A stretch of DNA of 64,000 bases from an uncultured Pseudovibrio sp. (GTDB lineage Bacteria; Pseudomonadota; Alphaproteobacteria; Rhizobiales; Stappiaceae). Where the stretch lies: positions 1 to 64,000 of the forward strand of contig CANMBS010000016.1 in NCBI GenBank assembly GCA_947496145.1, read 5' to 3'. A program made the translations under genes and the position numbers. How positions within the stretch are numbered: position 1 is the first letter of the stretch; every line of letters starts with the position of its first letter. Positions 43,563-52,679 of the stretch are shown piece after piece. Under the pieces are notes generated by a model. The model was not told the origin of the DNA, did no database searches, and saw nothing but the letters and a program-made list of their open reading frames with translations.

Positions 43563-43621
43563 TGCAAGTCATTCGCAATAGCAATTTAATGTCCTCAATA
43601 AATATAAATTTGGAGACAGAT

Positions 43622-43942
43622 ATGTCTGTGCCAGCCAGAGAAGTATTCGAGCAAGCGCCCCATAATGAAGTGTTTGCACCTTATCGTGACACCTTTGTTC
43701 CTCCGATAGATGCAGTTCGTCTAACCGACGCACCTGCAGGTGTGGAACTCAAAGTTGTTCGCCTTGGTAAAACTCGTGCGGAAGCATTGAAACTGAGATC
43801 TCTCGGTCTTACCAGTGATCGCCCGGTTTCTGTATTTGAAGGCAGCGGAACTCGTGCACGTATCCTCACTATTGGTTCACAGCGCATTGCCGTAGGTGTT
43901 GATCTGGCTGAAACAATTCTGGTGGAAGAGACGCACTCATGA
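43622..43942 (+). CDS. feoA: Ferrous iron transport protein A
   Basis: A 106-residue small cytoplasmic SH3-like protein that supports FeoB. The FeoA domain fills residues about 32-105: VRLTDAPAGVELKVVRLGKTR, LKLRSLGLTSDRPVSVFEGSG and RILTIGSQRIAVGVDLAETI. The N-terminal 30 residues are extra. I start at 43622 (MSVPAREVF) with TTTGGAGAC upstream. It overlaps feoB by 4 bases (ATGA), so translation is coupled. Two candidate operators precede it. Confidence 0.92.
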   Translation: MSVPAREVFEQAPHNEVFAPYRDTFVPPIDAVRLTDAPAGVELKVVRLGKTRAEALKLRSLGLTSDRPVSVFEGSGTRARILTIGSQRIAVGVDLAETILVEETHS

Positions 43943-46281
43943 GCTGTCACGATAATTCCTCCTGTCGCTGCGAAGGCAAACCAAAAGTTCATCTGCTGGG
44001 CACAGCAAACTCTGGAAAGTCCAGCCTGTTCAATAAACTAACAGGCCGTACGCAGGTGATCGGAAACTGGCCGGGCGTTACAGTTGACCGCAAAACCGGC
44101 ATTTGCGTGACACAGAACATTGATCTGGCCCTGCTGGATTTGCCGGGTGTCGCAACGCTCTCCTCTCCCGAAGATGACCGCATTGACGAACGCATTACCC
44201 GCCAGGCGCTTTTGACTGATCGCCCAGCCGCACTGGCTGTTGTGCTTGATCCGATCGCGCTGGAACGTTCGCTTGCCATTTTGCTGCAAGCGCTGGCTTT
44301 TGACGTGCCAGTTGTTGCTGTTCTGACCAAAGCGGACCTGTGGCCTGCGGGTGTACTGCAACAAGCCGCGGATCGCCTTTCCGCAGCATTGGCAATCCCT
44401 GTGATTGCAACGTCCGTTCATGACGAGCATTCACTGGCGGGCCTGCGCGATGAGCTGTCAACGGCGGTTCGCTCGCCTGAGACCTCGTCTCGCCTGCTGA
44501 CCGACCCCTACGATTTGCTTGATCCGGTCAAAGAGCTGGCACAAGAGATTACTTCGCGCGCTCCTGAATTAGCAGAGATGGCGATGCCTCTTGCACATCG
44601 CCTGATGGAAGGTGACAAGCTGGCCCGTAACATGGTGCCTGCCTCCGTGCTTGAGCAGACTGCCTTCATCTCCAAGAAGTGCGAGATGCGCTTGAATGAC
44701 CCGACTGAGCTGGTCATGGCGACGAGTTACTTTAACCGCGCCTATTCTCTTTCGCAGTTGATGGAGTTGCCGGAACCGAAAGAGGTTCGCGCGTTTTCAG
44801 ACAAGCTGGACCGGATCGTTCTTTCCAAATGGGGCGGGCCTGTTGTTTTCCTTGGCGCCATGTACGCCATGTTCTTCATTGCTATCAACGTTTCCTCTTA
44901 CTTCATTGACCTGTTTGATGGTTTGGGTGACGCGCTGTTCATTCAGACCCCGCTGAGTTTGATTTACGCAGTGGGGCTTGAAGGCGGAGCACTGGAGATG
45001 CTGATCACTGCTGTTGGTGGTGGCCTGCAAACCGTGGGTACGTTTGCTCCAATCGTGGGTATCCTCTTCCTCTGCCAGATTTTCCTTGAGCAGAGCGGCT
45101 ATATGGCCCGTGCAGCGGTGGTCGCTGATGGAATGATGCGCCGGATTGGATTGCCGGGCCGGGCTTTCCTGCCGCTTATTCTTGGCTTTGGCTGTACTGT
45201 ACCTGCCGTTGTTTCCACCCGTACGCTGGAGACAGAGCGGGAGCGTGTAATCACCTCCATGATGGCTCCGTTCATGTCCTGTGGTGCACGTCTGCCGGTT
45301 TATGCGTTGTTTGCAGCGGCCTTTTTCCCGGTGAATGGTCAGAATATTGTGTTCGCGCTTTATCTGCTGGGCGTTGGCGTTGCGATATTCACGGGCTGGG
45401 CACTGTCCAGATCCTTCTATAAAGGTCAATCCACCAGTCTTGCCATTGAGCTGCCAACCTATCAGATGCCGCAGTTCTCTCAGGTGATGAAGCTGGTCTG
45501 GACCCGCCTGAAAATCTTCCTGTTTGGTGCAGGCAAAATCATTGTAACTGTTGTTGCGGTGCTGACTATCCTGAACTCCGTAGACTTTGAGGGGAATGTT
45601 GGCAATGAGGCCAACGGTAACTCAGTTCTTGGAGTGGTTTCAAAACAAGTCACGCCAATCTTCTCCCCGATGGGGCTTACTGAGGAAGACTGGCCTGCAA
45701 CGGTTGGTCTGGTAACCGGCATCTTTGCGAAAGAAGCCGTGGTTGGCACTTTGCAAACTCTTTACGTAAACGCTGAAGAGGAAGGCGGTGCGCCAGCTCC
45801 ACTGGAAACAGCCAGAGAAGCAATCGATGGCTTTGCGGTTGGTATTCTTGATCTGACTTCTCAGATGCTTGATCCGCTTGGCATCGATATCGGAGATGTC
45901 TCCAGCCACAACGCCGCAGCAGCTGAGCAGGAAGTGGAAGTGAGCCTGTTTACAGCACTTGCAGCCCGCTTTGACGGTAAGATCGGCGCGTTCGCCTATA
46001 TGGTGGCGGTTCTGCTTTACATTCCATGTTCTGCTGCACTGGCCACCATCTGGCGCGAAGTTGGACGTAACTGGGCGATGTTTGCTGCGGGCTGGACCAC
46101 ATTGCTTGCCTACTCAGGTGCGTCTTTGACCTACCAGATCGGTACGTTTGCAAGGCATCCGCTTTCTTCTGCTCTTTGGATATTTGTCCTTGTGAGCGCG
46201 ATTGTCTGCGTGCTGGCTTACATGCGCATGAAGGCCGGGAATACACTCGGGCGGCCTGTTGTACTGGAGGCGGCAGAATAA
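43939..46281 (+). CDS. feoB: Ferrous iron transporter B
   Basis: The main Fe(II) uptake permease of the inner membrane, 780 residues, normal size. The N-terminal GTPase domain has the P-loop GTANSGKSSLFNKLTG (residues 21-36), the switch LLDLPGVATL and TKAD. The linker region follows, then the membrane domain with gate regions GLEGGALEMLITAVGGGLQTVGTF-like (QTVGTFAPIVGILFLCQIFLEQ), the conserved LPLILGFGCTVPAVVSTRTLE and FMSCGARLPVYALF. A cysteine-containing N terminus (CHDNSSCRCEGK) precedes the P-loop. One base separates it from feoC. Confidence 0.96.
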   Translation: MSCHDNSSCRCEGKPKVHLLGTANSGKSSLFNKLTGRTQVIGNWPGVTVDRKTGICVTQNIDLALLDLPGVATLSSPEDDRIDERITRQALLTDRPAALAVVLDPIALERSLAILLQALAFDVPVVAVLTKADLWPAGVLQQAADRLSAALAIPVIATSVHDEHSLAGLRDELSTAVRSPETSSRLLTDPYDLLDPVKELAQEITSRAPELAEMAMPLAHRLMEGDKLARNMVPASVLEQTAFISKKCEMRLNDPTELVMATSYFNRAYSLSQLMELPEPKEVRAFSDKLDRIVLSKWGGPVVFLGAMYAMFFIAINVSSYFIDLFDGLGDALFIQTPLSLIYAVGLEGGALEMLITAVGGGLQTVGTFAPIVGILFLCQIFLEQSGYMARAAVVADGMMRRIGLPGRAFLPLILGFGCTVPAVVSTRTLETERERVITSMMAPFMSCGARLPVYALFAAAFFPVNGQNIVFALYLLGVGVAIFTGWALSRSFYKGQSTSLAIELPTYQMPQFSQVMKLVWTRLKIFLFGAGKIIVTVVAVLTILNSVDFEGNVGNEANGNSVLGVVSKQVTPIFSPMGLTEEDWPATVGLVTGIFAKEAVVGTLQTLYVNAEEEGGAPAPLETAREAIDGFAVGILDLTSQMLDPLGIDIGDVSSHNAAAAEQEVEVSLFTALAARFDGKIGAFAYMVAVLLYIPCSAALATIWREVGRNWAMFAAGWTTLLAYSGASLTYQIGTFARHPLSSALWIFVLVSAIVCVLAYMRMKAGNTLGRPVVLEAAE

Positions 46282-46282
46282 C

Positions 46283-46510
46283 ATGTTGCAGCAGATCGAA
46301 AGTGTTCTTGCAAAACGTGGCGGCGCGACTCTTGGCGAGATTGCTCAGGAAATGAAGATCCCGAGTGATTTTGCAGAGGCGATGGTATCTCAGCTCAAAG
46401 CATTGGGGCGTATTGAAGAAGCTTCCTGCAGCTCTGCCTCTTCAAATTGTGCCAGCTCTTGCGGAGGATGCAGTTTCGCTCTGACGGTTCAGTATAAACT
46501 GAAGCAATAA
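46283..46510 (+). CDS. feoC: FeoC-like winged-helix protein
   Basis: A 75-residue FeoC-type small protein. The winged helix (residues 1-46, LAKRGGATLGEIAQEMKIPSDF) is followed by a cysteine cluster: C49, C56, C60 and C63 in the segment CSSASSNCASSCGGC, suited to an iron-sulfur or oxygen-sensing cluster as in Klebsiella FeoC. Its start codon lies one base after the feoB stop. It closes the feoABC operon. Confidence 0.85.
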   Translation: MLQQIESVLAKRGGATLGEIAQEMKIPSDFAEAMVSQLKALGRIEEASCSSASSNCASSCGGCSFALTVQYKLKQ

Positions 46511-46536
46511 GGTCTGCTTAAGCAAACGAACATAAT

Positions 46537-46575
46537 CAGGGGAGCAAAGACCTTTTCTTTGCTCCCCTGTCTTGC
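46537..46575 (+). terminator. Terminator of feoABC
   Basis: A 13-base perfect stem (CAGGGGAGCAAAG with CTTTGCTCCCCTG, 46537-46549 with 46557-46569) around a 7-base loop. The tail is only mildly T-rich, so it may rely on other factors. Confidence 0.75.
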
Positions 46576-46646
46576 ATTTGGACCTTCAACTCAACCGTTT
46601 GGTGAGAAAATCAGTTCTAGCCTTCCTTGCAAAAAGGGAGAGTACT

Positions 46647-47027
46647 GTGCTCAGCTTTCAGGATGCAATCAAGACTTGTTTTCGCCAATACGCTCAGTTC
46701 AGAGGACGGGCGCCCCGCTCTGAGTACTGGTGGTGGGCCTTGTTTGTCTTTCTCGTTATGCTCGCTTCTCAGATTATTGACGGGCTGGTCATCGCGCCCT
46801 TGCTTGGATTGCCTGTGGCCAGTACGGCGGATGGCACCCCATTAAGTTCCATTTTGGGGCTCGCGCTGTTGATACCTAATATAAGTGTTGCTGTGCGGCG
46901 GTTGCATGATGTCAACAGATCAGGTTTCTGGCTTTTCATTATACTGGTCCCTATTCTGGGATTTCTTCTTCTGCTTTACTGGTATTTGCAACCTTCTTAT
47001 CCAGGCCAGACAAAGTACGATAGCTGA
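46647..47027 (+). CDS. DUF805-family small membrane protein
   Basis: A 126-residue inner-membrane protein of the DUF805 (YhaH/YhaI-like) family. Features: CFRQYAQFRGRAPRSEYWWW, then three to four hydrophobic segments, and RRLHDVNRSGFWLF near residue 90. Function is unknown. I start at the GTG at 46647 (VLSFQDAIK), because GGGAGAG lies upstream and the family begins here. Confidence 0.85.
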   Translation: MLSFQDAIKTCFRQYAQFRGRAPRSEYWWWALFVFLVMLASQIIDGLVIAPLLGLPVASTADGTPLSSILGLALLIPNISVAVRRLHDVNRSGFWLFIILVPILGFLLLLYWYLQPSYPGQTKYDS

Positions 47028-47230
47028 CACGCGCCTTTGCAGGTGCCGCGTCTTTCAAAACTGATAATGCAGTTTGTTTCCTCAACACTACAGTTACTAA
47101 GAGAGAGACAAGTGAGCTGAACATTCAGTTTGATCACCTATTAGAACTCACAAAGACCCAGTTTATTAAGAGTGCTCCTCTACGGAATTACAGAGTTTAG
47201 AACAACTACATCCCATCGACAGGTGGTCAC

Positions 47231-48640
47231 ATGGACAGTTTAGCAGTTGATCTGGCACGCTTTCAATTCGCTTTCACCATTGCGTTCCATATCATTTTTC
47301 CGGCATTTACCATCGGATTAGCGAGCTTTCTTGCCGTTCTTGAAGGCTTATGGTTATGGACAGGACGCGATGTCTATCTTCGGGTCTTCAAATTCTGGCT
47401 GGTCATCTTTGCCCTTTCCTTCGCAATGGGGGTGGTTTCCGGCATCGTGATGGCCTATCAGTTTGGCACTAACTGGTCAGTTTTTGCGGAAAAGACCGGA
47501 GCGGTGGTAGGCCCTCTTATGGGTTACGAAGTCCTTACGGCCTTCTTCCTGGAGGCTGGTTTCCTCGGCATCATGTTGTTTGGGATGAACAGAGTTGGCA
47601 AGAAACTACACTTCTTTGCCACTGTTGTTGTCGCCATTGGCACAGCACTTTCAGCCTTCTGGATCCTTTCTGTAAACAGCTGGATGCAGACCCCGACAGG
47701 CTATGCCATAAATGAAGTCGGCCAGTTTGTACCTGCTGACTGGTGGGAAATCGTCTTCAATCCCTCCTTCCCCTACCGTCTCGTGCATATGGTACTTGCT
47801 GCCTATCTGACCACTGCCTTTGTTGTCGGCGCTGTGGGCGCTTACCACTTGCTGCGCAATTACCACAATCAGTCTGCTCAGGTAATGTTCTCCATGGCCA
47901 TGTGGATGATCATTGTTGTGACCCCCGTCCAGATGTTCGCCGGGGACCTTCATGGTCTGAATACACTGGAGCATCAGCCTGCAAAAGTTGCAGCTATGGA
48001 AGGGCATTTTGATACCCAAAGCCCTGCTCCACTGATCTTGTTTGGCTGGCCTGATGAAGAGGCAGGCGAGACTAAGTATAAAGTTCAGGTTCCTTATCTT
48101 TCCAGTATCATCCTGACTCACAGTCTGGACGGAGCGGTACCGGGGCTGAACGAGTTTCCCCGTGAAGACTGGCCTCCAGCAGCGATCGTTTTTGTTTCCT
48201 TCCGCATCATGGTTGGCATTGGTGTGCTCATGTTGCTGGTTGGTATCTGGGCGTTGTGGGCACGTGCTCGCGGCGATCTTTATGACAACAAAAGACTACA
48301 TCGTGCGTCGATGATAATGGGACCTACCGGCTTTATTGCAGTGATTGCCGGCTGGACCACCACGGAGGTCGGGCGACAGCCCTATACGGTTTACGGACTG
48401 CTGCGAACAGCGGAATCCGTTTCGCCCGTTGAAGCACCTGCTGTGTGGGCATCTCTGGTCCTGTTCGTTGCCGTGTACTTCATCGTCTTTGGCGTAGGCA
48501 TCTTTTACATCTTCCGCGCTATGGGCAAATCACCGGATGCGAGTATGGGACCGGAAGAAGGTGTACCGGTAAGAACTGCTGGCATTACCCCGGCGCAGGC
48601 TCTGCACAAGAATAAGGGAGAGGGTTCTCACGATGCTTGA
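47231..48640 (+). CDS. cioA: Cyanide-insensitive bd-type quinol oxidase subunit I
   Basis: The heme-carrying subunit of a bd-type ubiquinol oxidase that reduces oxygen at low concentration. The 469-residue product has the expected pattern: FAFTIAFHIIFPAFTIGLASF holds a heme axial His (H20), RFQF/RLVHMVLAAYLTTAFVVG holds another, and GRQPYTVYGLLRT is a typical later block. The Q-loop is short, which marks the CIO type rather than E. coli bd-I. It overlaps subunit II by 8 bases. Upstream sequence shows no FNR-type box. The 190-base leader has no clear repeat. Confidence 0.92.
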   Translation: MDSLAVDLARFQFAFTIAFHIIFPAFTIGLASFLAVLEGLWLWTGRDVYLRVFKFWLVIFALSFAMGVVSGIVMAYQFGTNWSVFAEKTGAVVGPLMGYEVLTAFFLEAGFLGIMLFGMNRVGKKLHFFATVVVAIGTALSAFWILSVNSWMQTPTGYAINEVGQFVPADWWEIVFNPSFPYRLVHMVLAAYLTTAFVVGAVGAYHLLRNYHNQSAQVMFSMAMWMIIVVTPVQMFAGDLHGLNTLEHQPAKVAAMEGHFDTQSPAPLILFGWPDEEAGETKYKVQVPYLSSIILTHSLDGAVPGLNEFPREDWPPAAIVFVSFRIMVGIGVLMLLVGIWALWARARGDLYDNKRLHRASMIMGPTGFIAVIAGWTTTEVGRQPYTVYGLLRTAESVSPVEAPAVWASLVLFVAVYFIVFGVGIFYIFRAMGKSPDASMGPEEGVPVRTAGITPAQALHKNKGEGSHDA

Positions 48641-49637
48641 TTATCCACTTATCTGGGGTTTTCTCATTGCAGTTGCCATCTTCGCTTATGTGGTGCTGGA
48701 CGGTTTTGACCTTGGTATTGGGATCTTATATCCAACCACCAAGGATGGAGATGAACGTACACTGATGATGAACAGTGTAGCTCCCGTATGGGATGGTAAT
48801 GAAACCTGGCTCATTCTTGGCGGCGGTGGTTTGTTTGCAGTCTTTCCGCTGGCCTACTCGGTCATTATGCCTGCTGTCTATGCACCAATCATAGGAATGC
48901 TGATCGGGTTGATATTCAGAGGCGTGGCGTTTGAGTTCCGCTTTAAATCCTCGGTGGAACGACGCCCGTTCTGGGACCTATCTTTCTTTGCGGGTTCACT
49001 TGTTGCCGCGTTCTGTCAGGGTCTTGTTCTGGGTACGCTGATACAAGGTATTGACGTTGTTGACCGCGCTTATGCTGGTGGCTGGTGGGACTGGCTGACG
49101 CCGTTTTCCGTGATGACCGGACTTGCCGTTGTTTCAGGTTATGCTTTGCTGGGCGCCACGTGGCTGGTGATGAAGCTTGAAGGTGTTGCGCAAAGGCATT
49201 TCAGACTTATTTCCAAATACGCGGCAGTGATCCTGATCGGCTTTCTGCTTCTTGTGAGTATATGGATGCCGTTTATCAATGATAACATCATGGAAAAGTG
49301 GTTCAGCTTCCCCTACCTGCTTTACACATTCCCTGTGCCGGTTCTGGTTGCCATAACAACACTGGTGTTGTGGCGGGGGCTTATGAATAAAGCTAACTAC
49401 ACACCCTTCCTGGCATCACTGGTGTTGTTCCTGCTGACCTATGTGGGCCTTGGTATCAACATCTTCCCCTATGTGGTGCCAGAAGTTTACACACTGTGGG
49501 AAGCAGCTGCGCCTGACAGCAGTCTGAAGTTCCTGCTTGTGGGAGCGGTAGTCCTTATTCCGATGATCCTTGCTTACACGGCTTATGCCTACTGGATTTT
49601 CCGCGGCAAAATCAAATCGACGGAGGGTTATCACTGA
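48633..49637 (+). CDS. cioB: Cyanide-insensitive bd-type quinol oxidase subunit II
   Basis: Second large subunit, 334 residues with about eight to nine membrane segments, needed for assembly. Landmarks are YVVLDGFDLGIGILYP, APVWDGNETWLILGGGGLFAVFPLAY, FRGVAFEFRFKS and the late NIFPYVVPEVYTLWEAAAPD. It overlaps cioA by 8 bases and its stop TGA overlaps the ATG of a 43-residue gene. Confidence 0.93.
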   Translation: MLDYPLIWGFLIAVAIFAYVVLDGFDLGIGILYPTTKDGDERTLMMNSVAPVWDGNETWLILGGGGLFAVFPLAYSVIMPAVYAPIIGMLIGLIFRGVAFEFRFKSSVERRPFWDLSFFAGSLVAAFCQGLVLGTLIQGIDVVDRAYAGGWWDWLTPFSVMTGLAVVSGYALLGATWLVMKLEGVAQRHFRLISKYAAVILIGFLLLVSIWMPFINDNIMEKWFSFPYLLYTFPVPVLVAITTLVLWRGLMNKANYTPFLASLVLFLLTYVGLGINIFPYVVPEVYTLWEAAAPDSSLKFLLVGAVVLIPMILAYTAYAYWIFRGKIKSTEGYH

Positions 49638-49768
49638 TGACACCCGAGAACACAGGTGAAACCAACCAGCCCCTATGGAAGCGCCTGATGTGGTTTGTGG
49701 CGCTTTGGATTGCAGGGGTGGCCTCGGTGACCGTTGTCTCATACGCCTTGCGAAGCCTGATCATTTAG
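49637..49768 (+). CDS. DUF2474-type small subunit of bd oxidase
   Basis: A 43-residue gene too short for most gene callers. Its ATG overlaps the cioB stop (TGATGA). The product begins with a hydrophilic MTPENTGETNQPLWKRL stretch and then one membrane helix (WFVALWIAGVASVTVVSYAL). The PLWKRL-helix layout matches DUF2474 proteins, small partners of CIO-type oxidases, comparable to CydX. Position, coupling and sequence support a real gene. Confidence 0.8.
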   Translation: MTPENTGETNQPLWKRLMWFVALWIAGVASVTVVSYALRSLII

Positions 49769-50243
49769 AGCGAACTCTTGTCGCTTGACTGGGCCCGATA
49801 AAACGGAACGCAGAAAAATAGGGCGTGCTATCCCCATAGCACGCCCCTCTCCCAATGAACCGCTCGCGGTTCCTCCTCCGCTACGGCTCGAAATATTTTC
49901 TGAAATACAGGGGTCATGGCCTCCCAACCATTCCGCTCTCATATTTCAGAGGTACACTGTGATATGTTTTAAGCTCAGTTTCAATGCGTCAAAACCCGCA
50001 ATTTAGAAGATACTTTGCTAAAATTTGAAAAAATGAGCATTTTCAGCTCATGACATGACGCAGAAATGTTATAGAGAGGCCTTAATTAATAGGTAAAATA
50101 ACGTAGGAAGCTACTTCGGGAGCTTTAATCAGATATTTTGCCATGAAACCTATCTGTAGCTTCACAAGGAGAGTTTTTTACTTTTTGTGGAACCGCACTG
50201 TTTATTTGCTTTTACTAAACTTTAAATCACAGGAGAAGCGCTC
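49769..50243. other. Intergenic region after bd oxidase operon
   Basis: About 475 bases without a supported gene. A stem-loop GGGCGTGCTA/TAGCACGCCC with loop TCCCCA lies at 49821-49846 and may end the oxidase transcript, though no T-tract follows. The rest is AT-rich, with several weak symmetric words (CTGAAATA/TATTTCAG near 49900-49950) and the promoter of the next gene on the right. Confidence 0.45.
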
Positions 50244-51062
50244 ATGATTTTCGCGCAGCTTACAGACATTCACATCAAGGCTGGCGGAGCACTCGCATAT
50301 AACTGCGTTGATACGCTTTCTCATTTGAGAGACGCAGTGAACCACTTGAATGCCTTTCGTCCCGAGCTTGATTTCGTGGTGATCAGTGGTGATCTCGTGG
50401 ATTTGGGAGGTGCTGATGAATACACTATGTTTCGACAGGAGATTGATCAGTTAGAGATGCCGTTTTTCGTTATTCCCGGCAATCACGATAACCGGGATGT
50501 GATGCGTAAAGCGTTTGCTGACCATGATTATCTGACGAAGGCCGGGGCTCTTCAGTTCTCAATTGAGAAAGACGGTCTGCGGATCATAGGTCTGGACACC
50601 ACAATTCCGGGAGAATTTGACGGACATTTTGAAGCGGATAAGCAAGCGTGGCTGCGCGATGAACTGGCAGCTCATAAAGACCAGCCAACACTCGTGTTTA
50701 TGCATCACCCTCCCTTTAAAACCGGCATTGAGCATATGGACGATATTATGCTGAAGCGTGCGGATGAAGATTTCTGGCCTCTTATGCAAGGACAAAGTCA
50801 GGTGCAGCAGATCGCCTGCGGGCATGTGCATCGGGCAATTGAGGTGTTTAAGAACGGAATTCCGGTGAGTATTTCACCAGCAGCAAGCCATCAGGTGACA
50901 CTTGATCTGGAACCGGGTGGGCAGGCGAGCTTTGTAATGGATCCACCTGCTGTGCGCATCTTCCGCTGGACAGGGAGCGAGCTGGTCAATCACCTGAGTT
51001 TTATTGGGGACTATGGCGCAAAGCACTTTTTCTTTGCTCAGGATGACGCAGCTTCGGCTTAA
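50244..51062 (+). CDS. Calcineurin-like metallophosphoesterase, class III
   Basis: A 272-residue cytoplasmic phosphodiesterase of the CpdA/GpdQ group. The two-metal site motifs are visible: AQLTDIHIK (D-x-H), DFVVISGDLVD (GD), FFVIPGNHDNR (GNHD), VFMHHPP (H), and ACGHVH (GHxH). Such enzymes hydrolyse cyclic nucleotides or glycerophosphodiesters. The true substrate cannot be decided; the adenylate cyclase in the window is far away. The ribosome-binding site is AGGAGAAG. Its stop overlaps that of the convergent cysteine hydrolase gene. Confidence 0.88.
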   Translation: MIFAQLTDIHIKAGGALAYNCVDTLSHLRDAVNHLNAFRPELDFVVISGDLVDLGGADEYTMFRQEIDQLEMPFFVIPGNHDNRDVMRKAFADHDYLTKAGALQFSIEKDGLRIIGLDTTIPGEFDGHFEADKQAWLRDELAAHKDQPTLVFMHHPPFKTGIEHMDDIMLKRADEDFWPLMQGQSQVQQIACGHVHRAIEVFKNGIPVSISPAASHQVTLDLEPGGQASFVMDPPAVRIFRWTGSELVNHLSFIGDYGAKHFFFAQDDAASA

Positions 51063-51760
51063 ACAGTATTATCTGCCATTTGCGGCCTCTCATCATCGGT
51101 GAGGATATCTTGCGATACTGCCGCCCCCATTTCCTGAAGTGCTTCTTTTTGCAGCTTCCAGGCATTTTGGTTGGACGCGAGTATGGCAGGGTCACACAGC
51201 TCAACACGGTATCCTCTGTCGAGGGCTCCGATGGCAGTGTTCTTAACGCAGGCGTTGCCATCCAGCCCACAGAGGATCAGGTGATCAATGCGGTGCTCCT
51301 TCAGGAACTCAGAGAGAGCTGGTTCCCAAAAGGCGTCACTCTTCGACTTTTCCAGATCCAGATCAGGTTTGGCGGTGATACGCGGGTCCATTGCCAGACC
51401 ATCTGAGCCTTGTGCTCCCAGTCCCCTGCCGATGAGCCGGATTATCTGATTGGTGTACCAGCCCCTGTATACGTGCCGAACGGAGATCACTGGCCAGCCC
51501 TGCTCTTTTGCAAAGACTGCAAGTTCATTTGTATAATTGAGTCGGGACTGAAGATAGTCTGCCTCCCACTTACGGGAGCCAACTTCCCTGGTAAAATCCG
51601 TTTGCATGTCGATGATGAGCAGAGCTGTTCCGTTACGTGCTTCACCGCGAATTGATGGCCCGCCGGAAGGGGTTTGCAGGCGCATGGTGTCCCAGAGCGT
51701 ATAAGCAACAACAGCCAGTACAAACAGCCCGACCACCAAAGCAAGAGCAAGCACAGTCAT
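51059..51760 (-). CDS. Isochorismatase-family cysteine hydrolase, membrane-anchored
   Basis: A 233-residue protein with one N-terminal membrane segment (residues about 3-22, LALALVVGLFVLAVVAYTLW) and a cysteine hydrolase domain. The catalytic set looks complete: ALLIIDMQTDF with Asp, a Lys in the middle part (ITAKPDLDLEKSKSDAFWEP), and the nucleophile Cys in LILCGLDGNACVKNTAIGAL. Substrate unknown; relatives are nicotinamidases and other amidases. The anchor is unusual for the family. Its TAA overlaps the convergent phosphoesterase stop. Confidence 0.82.
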   Translation of the reverse strand: MTVLALALVVGLFVLAVVAYTLWDTMRLQTPSGGPSIRGEARNGTALLIIDMQTDFTREVGSRKWEADYLQSRLNYTNELAVFAKEQGWPVISVRHVYRGWYTNQIIRLIGRGLGAQGSDGLAMDPRITAKPDLDLEKSKSDAFWEPALSEFLKEHRIDHLILCGLDGNACVKNTAIGALDRGYRVELCDPAILASNQNAWKLQKEALQEMGAAVSQDILTDDERPQMADNTV

Positions 51761-51798
51761 CCCCCCACACTAATGCACAGTAACAGGAGTGCATTATC

Positions 51799-51876
51799 AT
51801 GAGGGAAGCGACACAAGACAATCTTCGAAATTTGAGAGCAACGCCAGATAAAGCTGAGCGGATTATTCTGGATTAA
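51799..51876 (+). pseudogene. Short remnant resembling the start of a DUF559 protein
   Basis: A 25-codon frame encodes MREATQDNLRNLRATPDKAE then RIILD and a stop. It resembles the first residues of DUF559 endonuclease-like proteins (typically ..ARNLR..TDAE..L). The usual 90 further residues are absent; panB converges directly and its stop overlaps this frame. CAGGAG lies about ten bases upstream. It may be a truncated fragment or chance. Confidence 0.35.
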
Positions 51877-52679
51877 TAGATTTCTTCAACCGCAGGAAAC
51901 TGCTCCCGGCGCACATCATCTGCATATTGCTTAACACTGGCTTCAATCTGATCTTTCAAAGCTGCATACTTGCGCACAAACTTGGGTGTCTTGTCGAACA
52001 TGCCCAGCATGTCGTCTGTTACCAGGACCTGACCATCACAATCAACGGAAGCGCCAATGCCGATGGTCGGGATTGCAATACTGTCAGAAATCTCGCGGGC
52101 GACTTCGTCTTTGGTGCCTTCAACCACCACACAGAATGCACCGGCTTCAGTGACAAGTCGTGCACACTCCAGCTGCTCTTTGCGGCTTTCTTCGGTTTTG
52201 CCAGCCACTTTGTAGCCGCCCTCCACATGAAGGTACTGCGGGCGTAAACCGATGTGGGCGACCACCGGAATGCCTCGGTCAACGAGGAAGCGGATGGTTT
52301 CAGGCGCGGCTGAATTATACTCCAGCTTGACCGCCTGACAGCCGGTTTCCTGCATCACACGAAGGGCGTTGCGGTAGGCAGCCTGAGGGCTTTCCTCAAA
52401 TGATCCGAATGGCATATCAACAACGACAAGTGCGTTTTTGCAGCCACGCATCACCGCTTTACCGTGCATGATCATCATATCCAGCGTGACGGCTGTTGTG
52501 TCCGGCAAGCCATGCAACACCATGCCGACGCTGTCACCAACAAGTAAGAGGTCACAGTGTTCATCCAGCATTTGCGCAACAGGAGCTGTGTAGGCAGTGA
52601 GGCAGACCAGCTTGTGGTGCCCTTTGGCCTTCATGATGTCTTTAACTGTTTTTCGGCGCGTAGCAGCGGTGTGCGACAT
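51873..52679 (-). CDS. panB: 3-methyl-2-oxobutanoate hydroxymethyltransferase
   Basis: First committed enzyme of pantothenate (vitamin B5) synthesis; transfers a hydroxymethyl group from methylene-tetrahydrofolate to 2-oxoisovalerate. The 268-residue product has the conserved Mg2+/substrate residues D49 in LLLVGDSVGM and D88 in VVVDMPFGSFE, and the catalytic Glu E187 in CVVVEGTKDE. IGIGAS-type residues follow (PTIGIGASVDCDGQVLV). It is not adjacent to panC here. An AraC gene lies upstream on the same strand, about 145 bases away; direct repeats lie between. Confidence 0.95.
   Translation of the reverse strand: MSHTAATRRKTVKDIMKAKGHHKLVCLTAYTAPVAQMLDEHCDLLLVGDSVGMVLHGLPDTTAVTLDMMIMHGKAVMRGCKNALVVVDMPFGSFEESPQAAYRNALRVMQETGCQAVKLEYNSAAPETIRFLVDRGIPVVAHIGLRPQYLHVEGGYKVAGKTEESRKEQLECARLVTEAGAFCVVVEGTKDEVAREISDSIAIPTIGIGASVDCDGQVLVTDDMLGMFDKTPKFVRKYAALKDQIEASVKQYADDVRREQFPAVEEIY

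Noticed and set aside
49739-49942. 67-codon minus-strand frame rich in Gly/Ser after the bd oxidase operon
   Set aside because: It overlaps the end of the real small-subunit gene and the hairpin at 49821-49846 and has no family features.
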